Below, one piece after another: positions 5,945 through 6,501 of a stretch of 6,501 nt of DNA. Position numbers and translations under genes: made by a program. Every line of letters begins with the position of its first letter. The first letter of the stretch is position 1. Source of the DNA: Candidatus Dormiibacterota bacterium (GTDB lineage: Bacteria > Chloroflexota > Dormibacteria > Aeolococcales > Bog-877); contig PLDE01000160.1 in assembly GCA_003135035.1 (NCBI GenBank), positions 1,553 through 8,053 on the forward strand, read 5' to 3'. The notes beneath the pieces are model-generated. The model saw only the letters and a list, made by a program, of their open reading frames with translations. It did no database searches and had not been told where the DNA came from.

Positions 5945-6501
5945 TTATGCCGAATGCTGCTGAAGATGCAATTCCCGGCGCGCCTCAAGCGCACCTCCGC
6001 TGGCTCGCTTGAGGGCTGCCGCGATCTCGAGAAGGACCCCGGGGTCCGCCTCTTCACCTTGAGCCAGCCGGAGCGCGCTGGCGGCTTGCCGGCCGCCGAG
6101 CTGACCCAGAGCCCAGGCGCCCGCTCCGCGCACGACGGCCGATCGGTCGCTGCCGACGGCCCCTGCCAGGTGGGGGACGGCGGAGCGCTCACCCGCGTTG
6201 CCCAGAGCCAGCGCGGCATTGCGAGCCAAGCGCTCGCGGCCGCTCCGCCCCAGGGTGGTCGCTTGAAAGCGAGCCTGAAACCCCGCCTCGGTGAGGGTCA
6301 GCAGCTCAACCAGGTCTGGGTAGGGAACCGGACCCGCCGCGCTGCTCGCCGGCCCCGGGGCCACCGGCGGCTCGCTGAGACGATCGTTGATGGGGCAGGC
6401 CTCCTGGCAGAGGTCGCAACCGAAGACCCAGGTCCCCATCAGGGGTCGAAGCGAAAGTGGGATGGGTCCCTCATGCTCGATGGACAGGTAGCTGATGCAT
6501 C
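5945..6501 (-). CDS. queG: Epoxyqueuosine reductase QueG, C-terminal part (5' partial)
   Basis: QueG is the cobalamin-dependent iron-sulfur enzyme that reduces epoxyqueuosine to queuosine in tRNA, the last step of queuosine synthesis. The visible 184 residues begin CISYLSIEHEGPIPLSLRP (residues 1-19), the QueG signature in which the first Cys belongs to a [4Fe-4S] centre. Next comes MGTWVFGCDLCQEACPIN (21-38), whose C-x2-C-x3-C-P spacing binds [4Fe-4S]. Residues about 88-135 (RLARNAALALGNAG, then VVRGAGAWALGQLGG) are HEAT-like helical repeats, usual for the C-terminus of QueG. The frame is open to the window edge, so the ATG at 6439 is internal and the cobalamin-binding N-terminal part lies outside. 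The stop is TAA at 5947-5945. It is the first visible gene of the leftward train, so the promoter is not in view. Confidence 0.95.
   Translation of the reverse strand, partial: CISYLSIEHEGPIPLSLRPLMGTWVFGCDLCQEACPINDRLSEPPVAPGPASSAAGPVPYPDLVELLTLTEAGFQARFQATTLGRSGRERLARNAALALGNAGERSAVPHLAGAVGSDRSAVVRGAGAWALGQLGGRQAASALRLAQGEEADPGVLLEIAAALKRASGGALEARRELHLQQHSA

Overview
This 6.5 kb stretch is GC-rich, densely coding bacterial chromosome. GTG, TTG and probably CTG starts are used, and gaps between genes are very short. All genes are chromosomal types (tRNA charging, tRNA modification, phosphatases, a methyltransferase). I see no mobile element, CRISPR array, rRNA or tRNA gene. The high GC, a compact LeuRS of about 804 residues with the variant signature HVGN, and a membrane-anchored Pro/Thr-tailed protein would fit a GC-rich Chloroflexota/Dormibacterota-like or actinobacterial lineage. 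That placement is inference and is weak.

Layout. (1) 1-738, plus strand: the C-terminal part of a class I SAM-dependent methyltransferase, cut by the left edge. (2) 735-3149, minus strand: complete leuS, convergent with the methyltransferase; the two stop codons overlap by 4 bases. (3) 3150-3261: a 112-base divergent intergenic region with -10-like boxes, a small hairpin and one strong Shine-Dalgarno. (4) 3262-3897, plus strand: a single-pass membrane-anchored protein with a small beta-rich outer domain (DUF5666-like) and a Pro/Thr-rich tail. (5) 3909-6501, minus strand: a tightly packed gene train read right to left. It runs queG (partial, cut by the right edge), then a Rieske-fold protein 8 bases later, then a Ppx/GppA phosphatase whose start overlaps the Rieske stop, then a PHP-domain phosphoesterase after a 46-base spacer.

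The minus-strand train is the most interesting part. The Rieske-fold protein keeps both cluster cysteines, but both histidine ligands are replaced (Ser and Asp), so it should not carry a normal Rieske [2Fe-2S] centre. The Ppx/GppA gene has no ATG, GTG or TTG that would include its essential N-terminal phosphate-binding motif. The only fitting start is a CTG that overlaps the Rieske stop as CTGA and is preceded by a purine-rich ribosome binding site inside the Rieske gene's acidic tail. The PHP enzyme has a full set of metal ligands. A shared pathway (phosphate ester or polyphosphate/alarmone turnover) is possible, but the sequence alone does not show it.
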